The notes: generated by a model not told the origin, from the letters alone. 64,000 nucleotides of DNA from Rhizobium sp. NFR03 (GCF_900111275.1 NZ_FOGR01000002.1:434001-498000); one strand, 5' to 3'. Shown: positions 29,012 to 38,475, counted from the stretch's first letter. Numbers and translations are program-made.

Positions 29012-29087
29012 TGGTGCCGCTTGCAGGACTCGAACCTGCGACCCCATCATTACGAATGATGTGCTCTACCACCTGAGCTAAAGCGGC
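29012..29087 (-). tRNA. tRNA-Thr (anticodon CGU)
   Basis: On the minus strand the 76-nt molecule has acceptor stem GCCGCTT/AAGCGGC, a D arm GCTCAGGTGGTAGAGC, an anticodon stem ATCAT/ATGAT with loop TCGTA around CGT, a T loop TTCGAGT and an encoded CCA. It reads ACG codons. Confidence 0.97.
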
Positions 29088-29240
29088 TCACCGGGCGAAC
29101 CGGAGGGTTCAGCCTGTGTTGTGAGGGGCTGATACCTGCAAAGTTCGGGGAATTCAAGCGGTCTCTTCGTCTGTCATCCGAAAAACTGATGCGGGCGGTC
29201 TTGAGAGATTGGTGCCGCCCGCCTGGTAGGGATAGAGCCG

Positions 29241-30200
29241 CTACAGCGAGAGCCGGGCACGGGCTGCGTTGTATTCCGTTTCCAGGCGCTCGACGAGCGT
29301 AGCAACCGGGGTGACGGCGGTGATGGCGCCGATACCCTGACCGGAGCCCCAGATGTCGCGCCAGGCTTTCGCGCCGGTGCCGACGGCGGCCTCCAGATCC
29401 ATCGTCGCGGCATCGGCGACGGGCAGGTTGTCGGCGTCCAGACCGGCGGCGGCAATCGAAGGGCGGAGGTAATTGCCGTTGACGCCGGTGAAGTGCGGCG
29501 TTTCCACGATGTCTTTCGCCTTGCTGTCGACGATCATCTGCTTGTACCCGTCGCTCGCTCTGGCTTCCTCGGTGGCGATGAAGGCCGACCCGATATAGGC
29601 GAGATCCGCACCCATCGCCTGAGCCGCAAGCACTGCGCCGCCATTGGCGATGGCGCCGGACAAGAGGAGCGGGCCGGAGAACCAGCTGCGGATTTCCTGG
29701 ATGAGCGCAAAGGGTGACAGTGCGCCGGTGTGGCCGCCGGCGCCGGCGGCAACGGCGATCAGTCCGTCCGCGCCCTTGTTGATGGCGGAGCGCGCGTGCC
29801 GGTCGTGGATCACATCGTGCAGCACGATTCCGCCGTAGCCATGCACGGCTGCGTTCACCTCCGGCACCGCGCCGAGCGAAGAGATGACGATCGGCACCTT
29901 GTACTTCGCACAGAGCATCAAGTCGTGCTCCAGCCGGGTGTTGGAGCGGTGCACGATCTGGTTGACGGCAAAGGGCGCGGAGGGATTATCCGGGTTCGCC
30001 TTGTCGTAAGCAGCGAGTTCCTCCGTAATCATCGCCAGCCACTCGTCGAGTTGCGCTTCCGGTCGTGCATTGAGCGCCGGGAAGGAGCCGACGACGCCTG
30101 CCTTGCACTGGGCGATCGTCAGCGCCGGGTGCGAGATGATGAACAGAGGCGCAGATACGACGGGAATGCGAAGACGCGAAAGGATCGGCGGCAGGGCCAT
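29241..30200 (-). CDS. Nitronate monooxygenase (2-nitropropane dioxygenase family)
   Basis: A 319-residue FMN-dependent TIM-barrel enzyme that oxidises propionate-3-nitronate and other nitronates. The N-terminal RIPVVSAPLFIISHPALTIA and the FMN-phosphate region GADGLIAVAAGAGGHTG followed by LLSGAIANGGAV and GADLAYIGSAFIATEEA are typical of this family; the His in AGGHTG is the usual catalytic residue. ATG 30200 is preferred over a much longer frame to 30305. A palindromic site lies 20 bp upstream. Confidence 0.9.
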   Translation of the reverse strand: MALPPILSRLRIPVVSAPLFIISHPALTIAQCKAGVVGSFPALNARPEAQLDEWLAMITEELAAYDKANPDNPSAPFAVNQIVHRSNTRLEHDLMLCAKYKVPIVISSLGAVPEVNAAVHGYGGIVLHDVIHDRHARSAINKGADGLIAVAAGAGGHTGALSPFALIQEIRSWFSGPLLLSGAIANGGAVLAAQAMGADLAYIGSAFIATEEARASDGYKQMIVDSKAKDIVETPHFTGVNGNYLRPSIAAAGLDADNLPVADAATMDLEAAVGTGAKAWRDIWGSGQGIGAITAVTPVATLVERLETEYNAARARLSL

Positions 30201-30215
30201 GGCGGTCTCTCTTGA

Positions 30216-30233
30216 TTGACGTTTGCGTAAACG
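30216..30233. promoter_or_regulatory. Palindromic site upstream of the nitronate monooxygenase gene
   Basis: TTGACGTTTGCGTAAACG (30216-30233) contains the inverted repeat CGTTT-GCGT-AAACG and lies 16-33 bp before the start codon. It resembles MerR-type (LiuR-like) operators as I remember them. The rest of the 375-bp gap up to 30575 shows no gene or RNA I can support. Confidence 0.35.
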
Positions 30234-30575
30234 GAAGATAGCCGCGGGATGATGGGTCTGACAAGAGGGGATCGAGAGATGTAGCTCAGGGCAGCCGTCA
30301 CGCATGTTGCAGGTGTCCTGCCTCGTACGAAGTCGGCCTTTCCGAAGACTGCACCGACTTATAGATCCGTTGCTTTTCAGCTGCTTGAGCCGGGGATGCC
30401 GGTCAAAACCGCGCCGGAAAAGTTGGAAAGATGCTCATACCAGCCTATGTGCGTTCCGCAGACTTGCGTAACGAGACGTCAATCGTTACCGAAAAGTAAA
30501 CGTGCTTTCCTGTGTTTTGGCGCCCGCATTGTCCGGAGTGACCGAAGCCCAGGCCCAAGGTGGCAAGGGATTACC

Positions 30576-31868
30576 GTGAGCGGACTGGAAACGGCCATCA
30601 AACAGGCGCTGGAGCGCTCCGACCGGGCAAGTGCGGAAACCCGTGCGCGGATCTACCAGTCGGCAAGAAATGCGCTCGAAGCCGGCCTGCGCAAGCAGAA
30701 CGTTCAGGACGAAGCCGTCGTGTCCCAGCAGCGGCACCGGCTGGAAGTCACCATTCACGCGATCGAACAGCAGGAGCGGGCAGCTCTTCGCGATCTGTCG
30801 GTCGTTCATTCGCCCGTCTCTTCATCTCAGAGCTCTCCTCCCCCGGTTTCTCCGCAAGAGCCCGTGTCGGCAGCCGAGCCGAGGGTGGCCGTGACCGACA
30901 CGCCGCGCGCGGAGCAGCGGGCGGGCGGGCGTAACGGAGAGCGGCAGGAGCCTGGTTTCGCCGAGGTGAAACCCGAGCATCCGTCCTCCCGGAACAACGC
31001 TCCCTCGTTCGATGCCCCCGATCTGGATGAACCCCGCGGAGATGCGAGGGAGGAGCATCATGCGCTTCACCCTGATCGCGACGATGCGGCCTTTGCGGGA
31101 GCGCCCACGCCGATGGTGGCGCCGGTTCGCGATGCCCAGCGGCCGGGCGCGCAGGCGCGGGATGCCGTCAACGACCTCGGCCTTCCCGGTGCGGAGCCGC
31201 TGGTGCCCCGCAGGCGTCGTGGGCGCGGCGGGCGTATCGCGTCCATTCTCATGGTGACGGCCGTGCTTGTCGCGGCCGTCGGCAGCGCGACGTGGTGGGT
31301 GATGAGTACGGGGCTCCTGGAGCGCCCGCAGGGGCAGCCGGCGCCGCCGCCTACGGTGGCCGCGGAGGATTTCGATGGCGGGGCGGGCCTGCGAACGCTC
31401 GGTGCCCAGGCCGGTTTCACGGCGGATTGGATCGATCTCTATCTGCCGACCGCCACGAGTGGCGTCACGCCGGGTGCACGCGCGCGCACCGAGGTCGTGC
31501 GCGACGAAAGTGGCGTGCGCCTGCGCATTGCGTCCGGCGCGGGTGATAACAGCGGAAACGTCGCCATCGATGTGCCGGCGTCCGCATTGCAGCGCATGTC
31601 GGGCCAGACCTCGACCATTGCTCTCAGCGTGCAATCGGCAAACGGCAAGCCGACCCAGTTTTCGGTGGAATGCGATTTCGCGTCCCTGGGAGATTGCGGC
31701 AGGCATCGGTTCACTGTTAACGACGAGAAGAGCGACATGCTGTTCAAGGTCACGTTCGACCGGACGCTCTCGCCGAACGGCCCCGGCCGTATCCTCGTGA
31801 ACAGCGACGTCACCGCAAATGGTGGCGGCCTCGATCTCTACGCCATCCGGCTCCTGCCCGGACAGTAA
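30576..31868 (+). CDS. Membrane-anchored protein of unknown function (430 aa)
   Basis: Three parts are visible. Residues 1-80 are helical and charged (VSGLETAIKQALERSDRASAE, probable coiled coil). Residues about 85-220 are low-complexity, rich in Pro, Arg, Glu and Ser. One membrane helix follows (IASILMVTAVLVAAVGSATWWVM, about residues 223-245), then a C-terminal domain of about 185 residues, presumably periplasmic, that is beta-rich (SGNVAIDVPASALQRM, PGRILVNSDVTANGGGLDLYAIRLLPGQ). GTG 30576 with AAGGGA is the likely start; open sequence upstream to 30396 looks non-coding. The family is not recognised. Confidence 0.75.
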   Translation: MSGLETAIKQALERSDRASAETRARIYQSARNALEAGLRKQNVQDEAVVSQQRHRLEVTIHAIEQQERAALRDLSVVHSPVSSSQSSPPPVSPQEPVSAAEPRVAVTDTPRAEQRAGGRNGERQEPGFAEVKPEHPSSRNNAPSFDAPDLDEPRGDAREEHHALHPDRDDAAFAGAPTPMVAPVRDAQRPGAQARDAVNDLGLPGAEPLVPRRRRGRGGRIASILMVTAVLVAAVGSATWWVMSTGLLERPQGQPAPPPTVAAEDFDGGAGLRTLGAQAGFTADWIDLYLPTATSGVTPGARARTEVVRDESGVRLRIASGAGDNSGNVAIDVPASALQRMSGQTSTIALSVQSANGKPTQFSVECDFASLGDCGRHRFTVNDEKSDMLFKVTFDRTLSPNGPGRILVNSDVTANGGGLDLYAIRLLPGQ

Positions 31869-31923
31869 CGGGAACGGAGGCACCGGATCCCGGTACCTCC
31901 GTTCCGTTCGCCGACTTAAGGCA

Positions 31924-32799
31924 TCAAGACTTCAGAAAGTCATGGCCTGATTTCAGGATTTTGCTGTCGATCTCGCCGATCGCCTTCTCGTCCTTGCCGG
32001 TATAATCGAGTCCCGTGAGGATGTGGCGGATCAGGTTGAGCCGGGCGCGACGGCGGTCATTGCCGAGGATCACGGTCCAGGGTGCCTTGCCCTTGTGCGT
32101 TTCCTTCAACATCCGGTCGCGCTTCTCGGTATAGTCGTCCCATCGCGACAGGGCCTCGATATCCATCGGCGAGAGCTTCCACACCTTCAGCGGGTCGTGA
32201 CGGCGCTGATGAAACTGCATCAGCTGCATTTCCTGTCCGATCTCGAGCCAGATCTTGAAGAGCACGATGCCTTCATCGACGATCAGCTTCTCGAAGGGAG
32301 GGACTTGCCTGAGAAAATGCTCGTACTCCGCCGGCGTGCAGAAACCCATGACCGGCTCGACGCCGGCACGATTGTACCAGGACCGGTCGAACAGCACGAA
32401 CTCGCCTTTCGTAGGGAAGTGCGAGATGTAACGCTGGAAGTACCACTGTCCGCTCTCCGTCTCGGTCGGCTTGGTCAGGGCGACGATCCGGGCCGTGCGG
32501 GGGTTCATATAGGCGCGTGTTTCGTGAATCGCGCCGCCCTTGCCGGCCGCGTCGCGGCCCTCGAACAGTACGATGACGCGCTTGCCGCTCGCCTGCTGCC
32601 AGTTTTGCACCTTCACGAGCTCGATCTGCAGCTTCTCGAGATCGGCTTTGTACGTATCCTTGTTGAGTTTCTTTTCATAGGGATAGCCGCCGGAGGCCAT
32701 GGCCGGTTTGGTGATCCAGTCCGGCAGGTCCGGCGTGTCGACGTCGAACAGGTGCTTTTTCCCGTTGATGACGATCTCGACCGGCTTGATGTCGTCCAT
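31924..32799 (-). CDS. ppk2: Polyphosphate kinase 2 (PPK2 class I)
   Basis: PPK2 enzymes use polyphosphate to phosphorylate nucleoside diphosphates, or run the reverse reaction. The 291-residue protein has the Walker A loop [13 protein letters not shown], Walker B-like [20 protein letters not shown] and the lid motif [15 protein letters not shown]. The length fits a single-domain class I enzyme. ATG 32799 is backed by ACGGAGA. It is divergent from phoR with 249 bp between, so phosphate storage and phosphate sensing genes are neighbours; I see no convincing PHO box in that gap. Confidence 0.93.
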   Translation of the reverse strand: MDDIKPVEIVINGKKHLFDVDTPDLPDWITKPAMASGGYPYEKKLNKDTYKADLEKLQIELVKVQNWQQASGKRVIVLFEGRDAAGKGGAIHETRAYMNPRTARIVALTKPTETESGQWYFQRYISHFPTKGEFVLFDRSWYNRAGVEPVMGFCTPAEYEHFLRQVPPFEKLIVDEGIVLFKIWLEIGQEMQLMQFHQRRHDPLKVWKLSPMDIEALSRWDDYTEKRDRMLKETHKGKAPWTVILGNDRRRARLNLIRHILTGLDYTGKDEKAIGEIDSKILKSGHDFLKS

Positions 32800-33048
32800 G
32801 CTGCTCGTCTCCGTGTGTGACAGATGGGGCGCGCCGGAAGAGCCGGATGCCACCGTGGCTGGGGAGCAGGCCATAACTCCATTGCGATTTCAAGCGCACC
32901 GTGAAAATCATGTCATGAAGCCGGGTTACATGCTGGATGTCGCCGCATTGCTTGGCGGGTGTGTCGGAGGGACCTGCCGCGCCCGGCTTGTTCGGGCAGG
33001 CAGCGATCGTCGGGAGGACATGTGCAGGAAACGACAATCTGGAGGACA

Positions 33049-34287
33049 ATGGCCACCCGCATCTGGGCGGAAAAGTGGCTGCTCGGCCTCACTTTTGCCG
33101 GTTGCGTCGGAATGGTCGCAACCAGCGGTCACGCCGTGCTTGCCGGCGTATTTTGGATCGTTCTTGTTCTGGCGCTTCTGAGGCAGCCGGCGATGCCGAC
33201 GCCGTCCGTTGCCATCGCCTCGCCACTCTCGACCGGTGAGGCCGAACTGGCGACGCTGGAGGCTGGCTTCGACGCTCTGGACACGCCGGTGCTCGTCATC
33301 GCGCCCGATGAACGCGTGCTGTTTCAGAACCAGGCAGCCGAGAAGGCTTTCGGTGTGATTCCGGCCAACTCCGACCTCTCCGGCCGCGTCCGCTCGCCGG
33401 GCATTCTCGATATGGTGCGCGAGACCATCGCCACCGGCCGCATCAACCAGATCGAGCATTCCGAGCGCCTGCCATCCGAGGCTGTCTACATCGTCCGCGT
33501 CGCGCCGGCTGCGCTGATGGCGGGTGGGCCCAAAGACGTCTCCGCACCGGAAAGCATCGATACCGTCTATGTCGTTTCCTATCGCGATATCTCGCAGGCA
33601 CGCCGCATCGATCGCATGCGCTCGGATTTCGTTGCCAATGCCAGCCATGAGTTGCGCACTCCGCTTGCCTCGCTCCGCGGCTTCATCGAGACCCTGCAGG
33701 GGCCGGCACGCAACGATGTGAAGGCGCACGAGCGGTTCCTCGGCATCATGCTGGAGCAGGCGACGCGGATGAGCCGCCTCGTCGACGATTTGCTGTCGCT
33801 CTCCCGCCTCGAGCTCAAGTCCCACATCGCGCCGGAGGAGCAGGTGGCACTGGCGCCCTTGCTCGGCCACGTCTGCGACACGCTTGGCCCGCTTGCCCAG
33901 GATCTGGGCGTCACCATCTCGCTCAACCTTCCCTCGTCGCCTGTCCTTGTTCAGGGCGATCGCGACGAGCTGATCGAGGTGTTCGAAAATCTCGTGGAGA
34001 ACGCCTGCAAATATGGCCAGGAGGGCAAGACCGTCGAGGTGACGCTGTCGGGCGGCAACGGCGATCCGGTCGAGGTTTCGGTGCGCGATCACGGACCGGG
34101 CATTCCCGCCGAGCATGTCCCGCGCATTACCGAACGTTTTTACCGGGTGAATGTCGAGGCGAGCCGCTCCAAGAAAGGCACCGGGCTGGGGCTTGCGATC
34201 GTCAAGCACATCCTCACCCGGCACCGCGCCCGGCTGATCGTCCGCTCCGTACTGGGCGAGGGAACCGTTTTCACGGTCCGTTTCTAG
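33049..34287 (+). CDS. phoR: Phosphate regulon sensor histidine kinase PhoR
   Basis: A 412-residue kinase with two N-terminal membrane helices (residues 8-45), a PAS domain (about 65-185) and a HisKA/HATPase core. The phosphorylated histidine is His200 in NASHELRTPL, followed by the N box ENLVENACKYG, G1 DHGPGIP, F box ITERFYRV and G2 GTGLGLAI. It lacks a large periplasmic sensor, as is usual for PhoR, which senses phosphate through the Pst complex and PhoU. ATG 33049 follows GGAGG. It sits directly upstream of the PHO box and pstSCAB-phoU-phoB. Confidence 0.94.
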   Translation: MATRIWAEKWLLGLTFAGCVGMVATSGHAVLAGVFWIVLVLALLRQPAMPTPSVAIASPLSTGEAELATLEAGFDALDTPVLVIAPDERVLFQNQAAEKAFGVIPANSDLSGRVRSPGILDMVRETIATGRINQIEHSERLPSEAVYIVRVAPAALMAGGPKDVSAPESIDTVYVVSYRDISQARRIDRMRSDFVANASHELRTPLASLRGFIETLQGPARNDVKAHERFLGIMLEQATRMSRLVDDLLSLSRLELKSHIAPEEQVALAPLLGHVCDTLGPLAQDLGVTISLNLPSSPVLVQGDRDELIEVFENLVENACKYGQEGKTVEVTLSGGNGDPVEVSVRDHGPGIPAEHVPRITERFYRVNVEASRSKKGTGLGLAIVKHILTRHRARLIVRSVLGEGTVFTVRF

Positions 34288-34345
34288 CGGATTCCGACGG
34301 TATTTGACTTACCAAAGAAAACGCGATGAAAATCAAAGGGATGGA

Positions 34346-34378
34346 CTGTCATAAATCTTTCGTCAACTTGACATAAAA
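34346..34378 (+). promoter_or_regulatory. PHO box (three 11-bp half-sites) of the pst operon
   Basis: CTGTCATAAAT (34346-34356), CTTTCGTCAAC (34357-34367) and TTGACATAAAA (34368-34378) are three consecutive 11-bp units; the first two make a good match to the PhoB consensus CTGTCAT-N4-CTGTCAT. They lie 105 bp before pstS. PhoB should bind here under phosphate limitation; the last unit overlaps the expected -10 region. Confidence 0.85.
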
Positions 34379-34482
34379 GCTTGTGGCATCGGCCGTTAAT
34401 GAATGACAGCCGATGAGAATAAACGGCGAAAGCGAGCGCTGACACTCTAGCGCACCCACACAAGCCCATCCGGGAGAATTCC

Positions 34483-35517
34483 ATGAACGCCCTGAAACTG
34501 ACTGCTGCAGCCCTGGTGGCTTCCGTCGCCTTTGCTGGCGCTGCCGCTGCCCGCGACCAGATCCAGATCGCTGGCTCGTCCACCGTTCTTCCCTATGCCA
34601 AGATCGTTGCTGAAACCTTCGGCGAGACCTTCCCCGACTTCAAGACGCCAGTTGTCGAATCCGGCGGCACCGGCGCTGGCCTTAAGGAATTCTGCAAGGG
34701 CGTCGGCCCTGACACCATCGACATCGCCAATGCCTCGCGCAAGATCAAGGACAGCGAACTGGCGGAATGCAAGTCGGCCGGCGTGACCGAAGTGCAGGAA
34801 GTCAAGATCGGCTATGACGGCATCGTCTTCGCCACCGACAGCGGCAATGCCGACCTGAAGCTCGAGCCGAAGGATCTCTACCTCGGCCTCGCAGCCCAGG
34901 TCGTTGTTGATGGCAAGCTCGTCGCGAACCCCTACACGAAGTGGTCTGACGTCAACAAGAGCCTGCCGGACGCCGAAATCGCCGCCTATATCCCGGGCGA
35001 AAAGCACGGCACGCGCGAAGTCTTCGAAGAGAAGATCCTTCATGCAGGCTGCAAGGCTTCCGGCGCTGAAGAGGTCATCAAGGCTGCCGTTTCCGACGCC
35101 AAGGAACAGGCTCGCACCTGCGTTGCCGTTCGCAAGGATGGCAAGGCTGTCGATATCGACGGCGACTACACGGAAACGCTCGCCCGCATCGCTGCCAACA
35201 AGAACGGCATCGGCGTCTTCGGTCTGGCTTTCTATGAAAACAACGCCGACAAGCTGAAGGTCGCCACCGTCAACGGCGTTATCCCGACCACGGAAACGAT
35301 CGCTTCCGGCGAATACCCGGTCTCGCGCCCGCTGTTCTTCTACGTCAAGAAGGCGCATCTCGGCGTTATCCCCGGCCTGAAGGAATTCGTTGAATTCTTC
35401 CTCGACGACCAGATGGTCGGCCCGGAAAGCCCGCTGTCGGCCTATGGCCTCGTATCCGCACCGGATGCAGAGCGCGAAGCTGACCGCAAGGCTTTCACCG
35501 ACGGCACACTGCTGTAA
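34483..35517 (+). CDS. pstS: Phosphate ABC transporter substrate-binding protein PstS
   Basis: A 344-residue periplasmic phosphate-binding protein. Residues 1-23 form a signal peptide ending AAAA; the mature protein begins RDQIQIAGSSTVLPYAK, with the phosphate-binding SGGTGAGLKEF loop and later HGTREVFEEKI. It belongs to the longer SphX-like PstS branch common in alphaproteobacteria and cyanobacteria. ATG 34483 lies 105 bp after the PHO box. A perfect 12-bp hairpin follows the stop and may stabilise its mRNA. Confidence 0.93.
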   Translation: MNALKLTAAALVASVAFAGAAAARDQIQIAGSSTVLPYAKIVAETFGETFPDFKTPVVESGGTGAGLKEFCKGVGPDTIDIANASRKIKDSELAECKSAGVTEVQEVKIGYDGIVFATDSGNADLKLEPKDLYLGLAAQVVVDGKLVANPYTKWSDVNKSLPDAEIAAYIPGEKHGTREVFEEKILHAGCKASGAEEVIKAAVSDAKEQARTCVAVRKDGKAVDIDGDYTETLARIAANKNGIGVFGLAFYENNADKLKVATVNGVIPTTETIASGEYPVSRPLFFYVKKAHLGVIPGLKEFVEFFLDDQMVGPESPLSAYGLVSAPDAEREADRKAFTDGTLL

Positions 35518-35555
35518 TAGGAGCCGATCCGGAGACCCTGTCTCTTGAGGATCAA

Positions 35556-35583
35556 CCCGCACGGCGCCTGCGCGCCGTGCGGG
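35556..35583 (+). other. Perfect 12-bp hairpin between pstS and pstC
   Basis: CCCGCACGGCGC (35556-35567) and GCGCCGTGCGGG (35572-35583) pair without mismatch around the loop CTGC. No T tract follows, so it is more likely a 3' stabiliser or partial attenuator that raises pstS mRNA relative to pstCAB. Confidence 0.8.
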
Positions 35584-35657
35584 AGCCCGAACGTTCGAAT
35601 GGCCGGCGTCCGATCTTGCAGTATGCGATGTCGTGAAACGACCGGGGGACCCAGACC

Positions 35658-37142
35658 ATGAGCGCATCTCTCCTCTTTCTTCTCGTCCTGCTCGTTGGCG
35701 CATCCGCCTTCGTCATGGGCCGATCGCGAGCCATGGCGACTGCCGGCGGCAAGCTTTCCTCTCTGCATTCCCTTCCCGGGTATCACGGCAGCTACGCCGC
35801 CATCTGGGCCCTGCTTCCGTCGCTCCTCGTGCTCGCTGTCTGGCTCGTTGCCGCGCCGCCGATGATCGATCGCAGCGTTCTCTTCCATCTGCCGACCGAT
35901 GTCCTGAATCAGGGCAGCGCGCCGGCACAGCTCGCGCTTGGCCAGGTCAAGTCGGTCGCGCGGGGTCTCGCCCTTCTCTCCGACGCCGAGCGCAGCGCGC
36001 TTGACAGCGGTGCCATCAATCTTCGCGACGCGATGGGCGCCAAGGGCATTCCGCTGGCCGGCGCCGGCGAGCCCTGGATGATCGAGTCCGCCACGACCTT
36101 CAACAGAATGACGGCGAACAGTCATCTTGCCATGGCCGGTGTCGTGCTGCTGCTGGCTATCGGCGGAACGCTCCTGGCGCTCCGCGGCATCTCGCAGCGC
36201 TTCCGGGCCCGCAACCGGGTCGAGCAGGTCATTCTCGGCGGCTTGATCCTTGCTTCCTCCATCGCCATTCTCACCACCATCGGCATCATCGGCTCCATGC
36301 TGTCGGAAGCGCTGCGCTTCTTCGCATCGGTATCGCCGACGGAGTTCTTCTTCGGCACGGTCTGGGATCCGCGCTTCGCCGCAGCCGGTCAAGCAGGTCA
36401 GGCTGGCCAGTTCGGCCTCCTGCCGCTCCTTGCCGGCACGCTCTACATCGCCTTCGTTGCCATGCTCTTTGCCGTGCCGGTCGGTCTGTTCGCCGCCATC
36501 TACATGGCGGAATATGCCAGCAACACGGTGCGCTCGATCGCCAAACCTCTGCTTGAAATCCTCGCCGGCATCCCGACCATCGTCTACGGCTTCTTCGCCC
36601 TCGTCACGGTCGGCCCGTTCCTGCGCGATATCTCGGGCCAGCTGAACGGCCTCGTCACCGGCAACTACGCCAGCTTCATTCAGGCACAGAGCGTTCTCAC
36701 GGCCGGCATCGTCATGGGCATCATGCTGATCCCCTTCGTGTCCTCCCTGTCGGATGACATCATCACCCAGGTTCCCGGCTCGCTGCGCGACGGCTCGCTC
36801 GGTCTCGGTGCCACGCGGTCGGAAACGATCAAGCGCGTCGTCCTGCCCGCCGCTCTTCCCGGCATCGTCGGCGCTCTTCTGCTCACGGCATCCCGTGCCG
36901 TCGGCGAGACCATGATCGTGGTGCTCGCGGCCGGTGTCGCCGCCCGCATGCAGATCAATCCCTTCGAGCCGATGACGACCGTCACGGTGAAGATCGTCAA
37001 CCAGCTGACGGGCGACCTGGAGTTCACCTCTCCGCAGACCCTCGTCGCCTTTGCGCTTGGCATCACGCTCTTCGCCATCACGCTCTGCCTCAACATTTAC
37101 GCGCTCTACATCGTGCGCAAATACCGGGAACAGTACGAATGA
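35658..37142 (+). CDS. pstC: Phosphate ABC transporter permease PstC
   Basis: A 494-residue permease. The first 200 residues form an extended N-terminal part with several helices (SASLLFLLVLLVGASAFVMG; WALLPSLLVLAVWL) seen in rhizobial PstC. The C-terminal 290 residues are the classic BPD_transp_1 permease with GLFAAIYMAEYAS and the EAA-like loop GSLRDGSLGLGATRSETIKRVVLPAALPGI that contacts PstB. ATG 35658 follows CGGGGGA. It overlaps pstA by four bases. Confidence 0.93.
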   Translation: MSASLLFLLVLLVGASAFVMGRSRAMATAGGKLSSLHSLPGYHGSYAAIWALLPSLLVLAVWLVAAPPMIDRSVLFHLPTDVLNQGSAPAQLALGQVKSVARGLALLSDAERSALDSGAINLRDAMGAKGIPLAGAGEPWMIESATTFNRMTANSHLAMAGVVLLLAIGGTLLALRGISQRFRARNRVEQVILGGLILASSIAILTTIGIIGSMLSEALRFFASVSPTEFFFGTVWDPRFAAAGQAGQAGQFGLLPLLAGTLYIAFVAMLFAVPVGLFAAIYMAEYASNTVRSIAKPLLEILAGIPTIVYGFFALVTVGPFLRDISGQLNGLVTGNYASFIQAQSVLTAGIVMGIMLIPFVSSLSDDIITQVPGSLRDGSLGLGATRSETIKRVVLPAALPGIVGALLLTASRAVGETMIVVLAAGVAARMQINPFEPMTTVTVKIVNQLTGDLEFTSPQTLVAFALGITLFAITLCLNIYALYIVRKYREQYE

Positions 37143-38461
37143 CCGACATGACCTCATCGCTCGCCGGTGCGTCGCAGCGTCCCGCATCCACCCGTCGCGA
37201 TATCGGCATCAAGCGCCGCTACGCCGCAGAGCGCCGCTTCCGGGCCTATGGCATCGGCGCCATCTCCATCGGCATCTTCTTCCTGGGCCTTCTGCTCTGG
37301 ACCGTGGTTTCCAAGGGCTACACGGCCTTCCTGCAGACCGAGATCGTCCTGCCGATCACGTTCAGCGAACAGGTCATCGATCCGAAGAACGAACGGGCTG
37401 ATAACCCGGCCAAGCTGATGACCGCGAACTATCCGCTGCTGGTGCGCGATGCGCTGGTTCAGAAGCTCGGTATCGACCCTGCCAACCGAGCGGACGTGAA
37501 GCTCGCGACCGACATGGTCTCGGCCAGCGCCCGCACGCAGCTCCGCGACGTCGTCGTCGCCAATCCTGCGATCATCGGGCAGACGGTGACTGTGGCTCTG
37601 CTTGCGGAAGGCAACATCGACTCGGCCAACAAGGGCCAGATCGACGTGACGGTCGATGAAGCCAACCGCAAGGTGAAGGACAAGCAGCTCGGCTGGATGC
37701 AGACGCTTGCGCAGGACGGCGCGATGACGAAGTCCTTCAATACGGGCCTCTTCACATCGGGTGCATCCTCGCGTCCCGAAGCCGCCGGCATCGGCGTCGC
37801 GGCACTCGGCTCGCTCTACATGATGCTGATCGTCCTGGCTCTTGCGCTGCCGATCGGGGTCTCCGCCTCGATCTACCTCGAAGAGTTCGCACCGAAGAAC
37901 AAGTTGACCGACCTCATCGAGGTGAACATCAACAACCTCGCGGCCGTTCCCTCCATCGTCTACGGTCTGCTCGGCCTGTCGATCTTCATCAACTTTGCCG
38001 GCATGCCCCGCTCGGCAGCACTCGTCGGCGGTCTCGTCCTCACGCTGATGACGCTGCCCACGATCATCATCGCCACGCGTGCGGCGCTGAAAGCCGTGCC
38101 GCCGTCGATCCGGGCTGCGGCCCTCGGCCTCGGCGCTTCGAAGATGCAGACGATCTTCCACCACGTGCTGCCGCTTGCCATGCCCGGTATCCTCACGGGG
38201 ACCATTATTGGCCTTGCGCATGCGCTCGGCGAAACCGCGCCATTGCTTCTCATCGGCATGGTGGCCTTCGTGGTCGATTTCCCGGGCTCGCCGCTCGAAC
38301 CTTCAACGGCACTGCCGGTCCAGATCTACATGTGGGCCAACGAAGCCGAACGTGCATTTGTCGAACGGACCTCCGGCGCGATCATCGTGCTCCTGATCTT
38401 CCTGGTGGTCATGAACCTTGGCGCAATCCTGTTGCGGCGCCGCTTTGAACGACGCTGGTAG
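37139..38461 (+). CDS. pstA: Phosphate ABC transporter permease PstA
   Basis: A 440-residue permease that overlaps pstC by four bases (ATGA). After a short cytoplasmic lead there is one helix and a periplasmic insertion of about 150 residues (DUF3333-type; DPKNERADNPAKL to MTKSFNTGLF) not found in E. coli PstA. The permease core follows, with GVSASIYLEEFAPKN and the EAA loop PPSIRAAALGLGASKMQTIFHHVLPLAMPGI. Together with PstC it forms the membrane channel for phosphate. Confidence 0.93.
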   Translation: MTDMTSSLAGASQRPASTRRDIGIKRRYAAERRFRAYGIGAISIGIFFLGLLLWTVVSKGYTAFLQTEIVLPITFSEQVIDPKNERADNPAKLMTANYPLLVRDALVQKLGIDPANRADVKLATDMVSASARTQLRDVVVANPAIIGQTVTVALLAEGNIDSANKGQIDVTVDEANRKVKDKQLGWMQTLAQDGAMTKSFNTGLFTSGASSRPEAAGIGVAALGSLYMMLIVLALALPIGVSASIYLEEFAPKNKLTDLIEVNINNLAAVPSIVYGLLGLSIFINFAGMPRSAALVGGLVLTLMTLPTIIIATRAALKAVPPSIRAAALGLGASKMQTIFHHVLPLAMPGILTGTIIGLAHALGETAPLLLIGMVAFVVDFPGSPLEPSTALPVQIYMWANEAERAFVERTSGAIIVLLIFLVVMNLGAILLRRRFERRW

Positions 38462-38475
38462 TGAGGTAGAAAACA

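Noticed and set aside
32895-32935. Possible PHO box in the ppk2-phoR gap (ATGTCAT and TTACAT)
   Set aside because: The two half-sites are not spaced by 11 bp and the second does not match the consensus.
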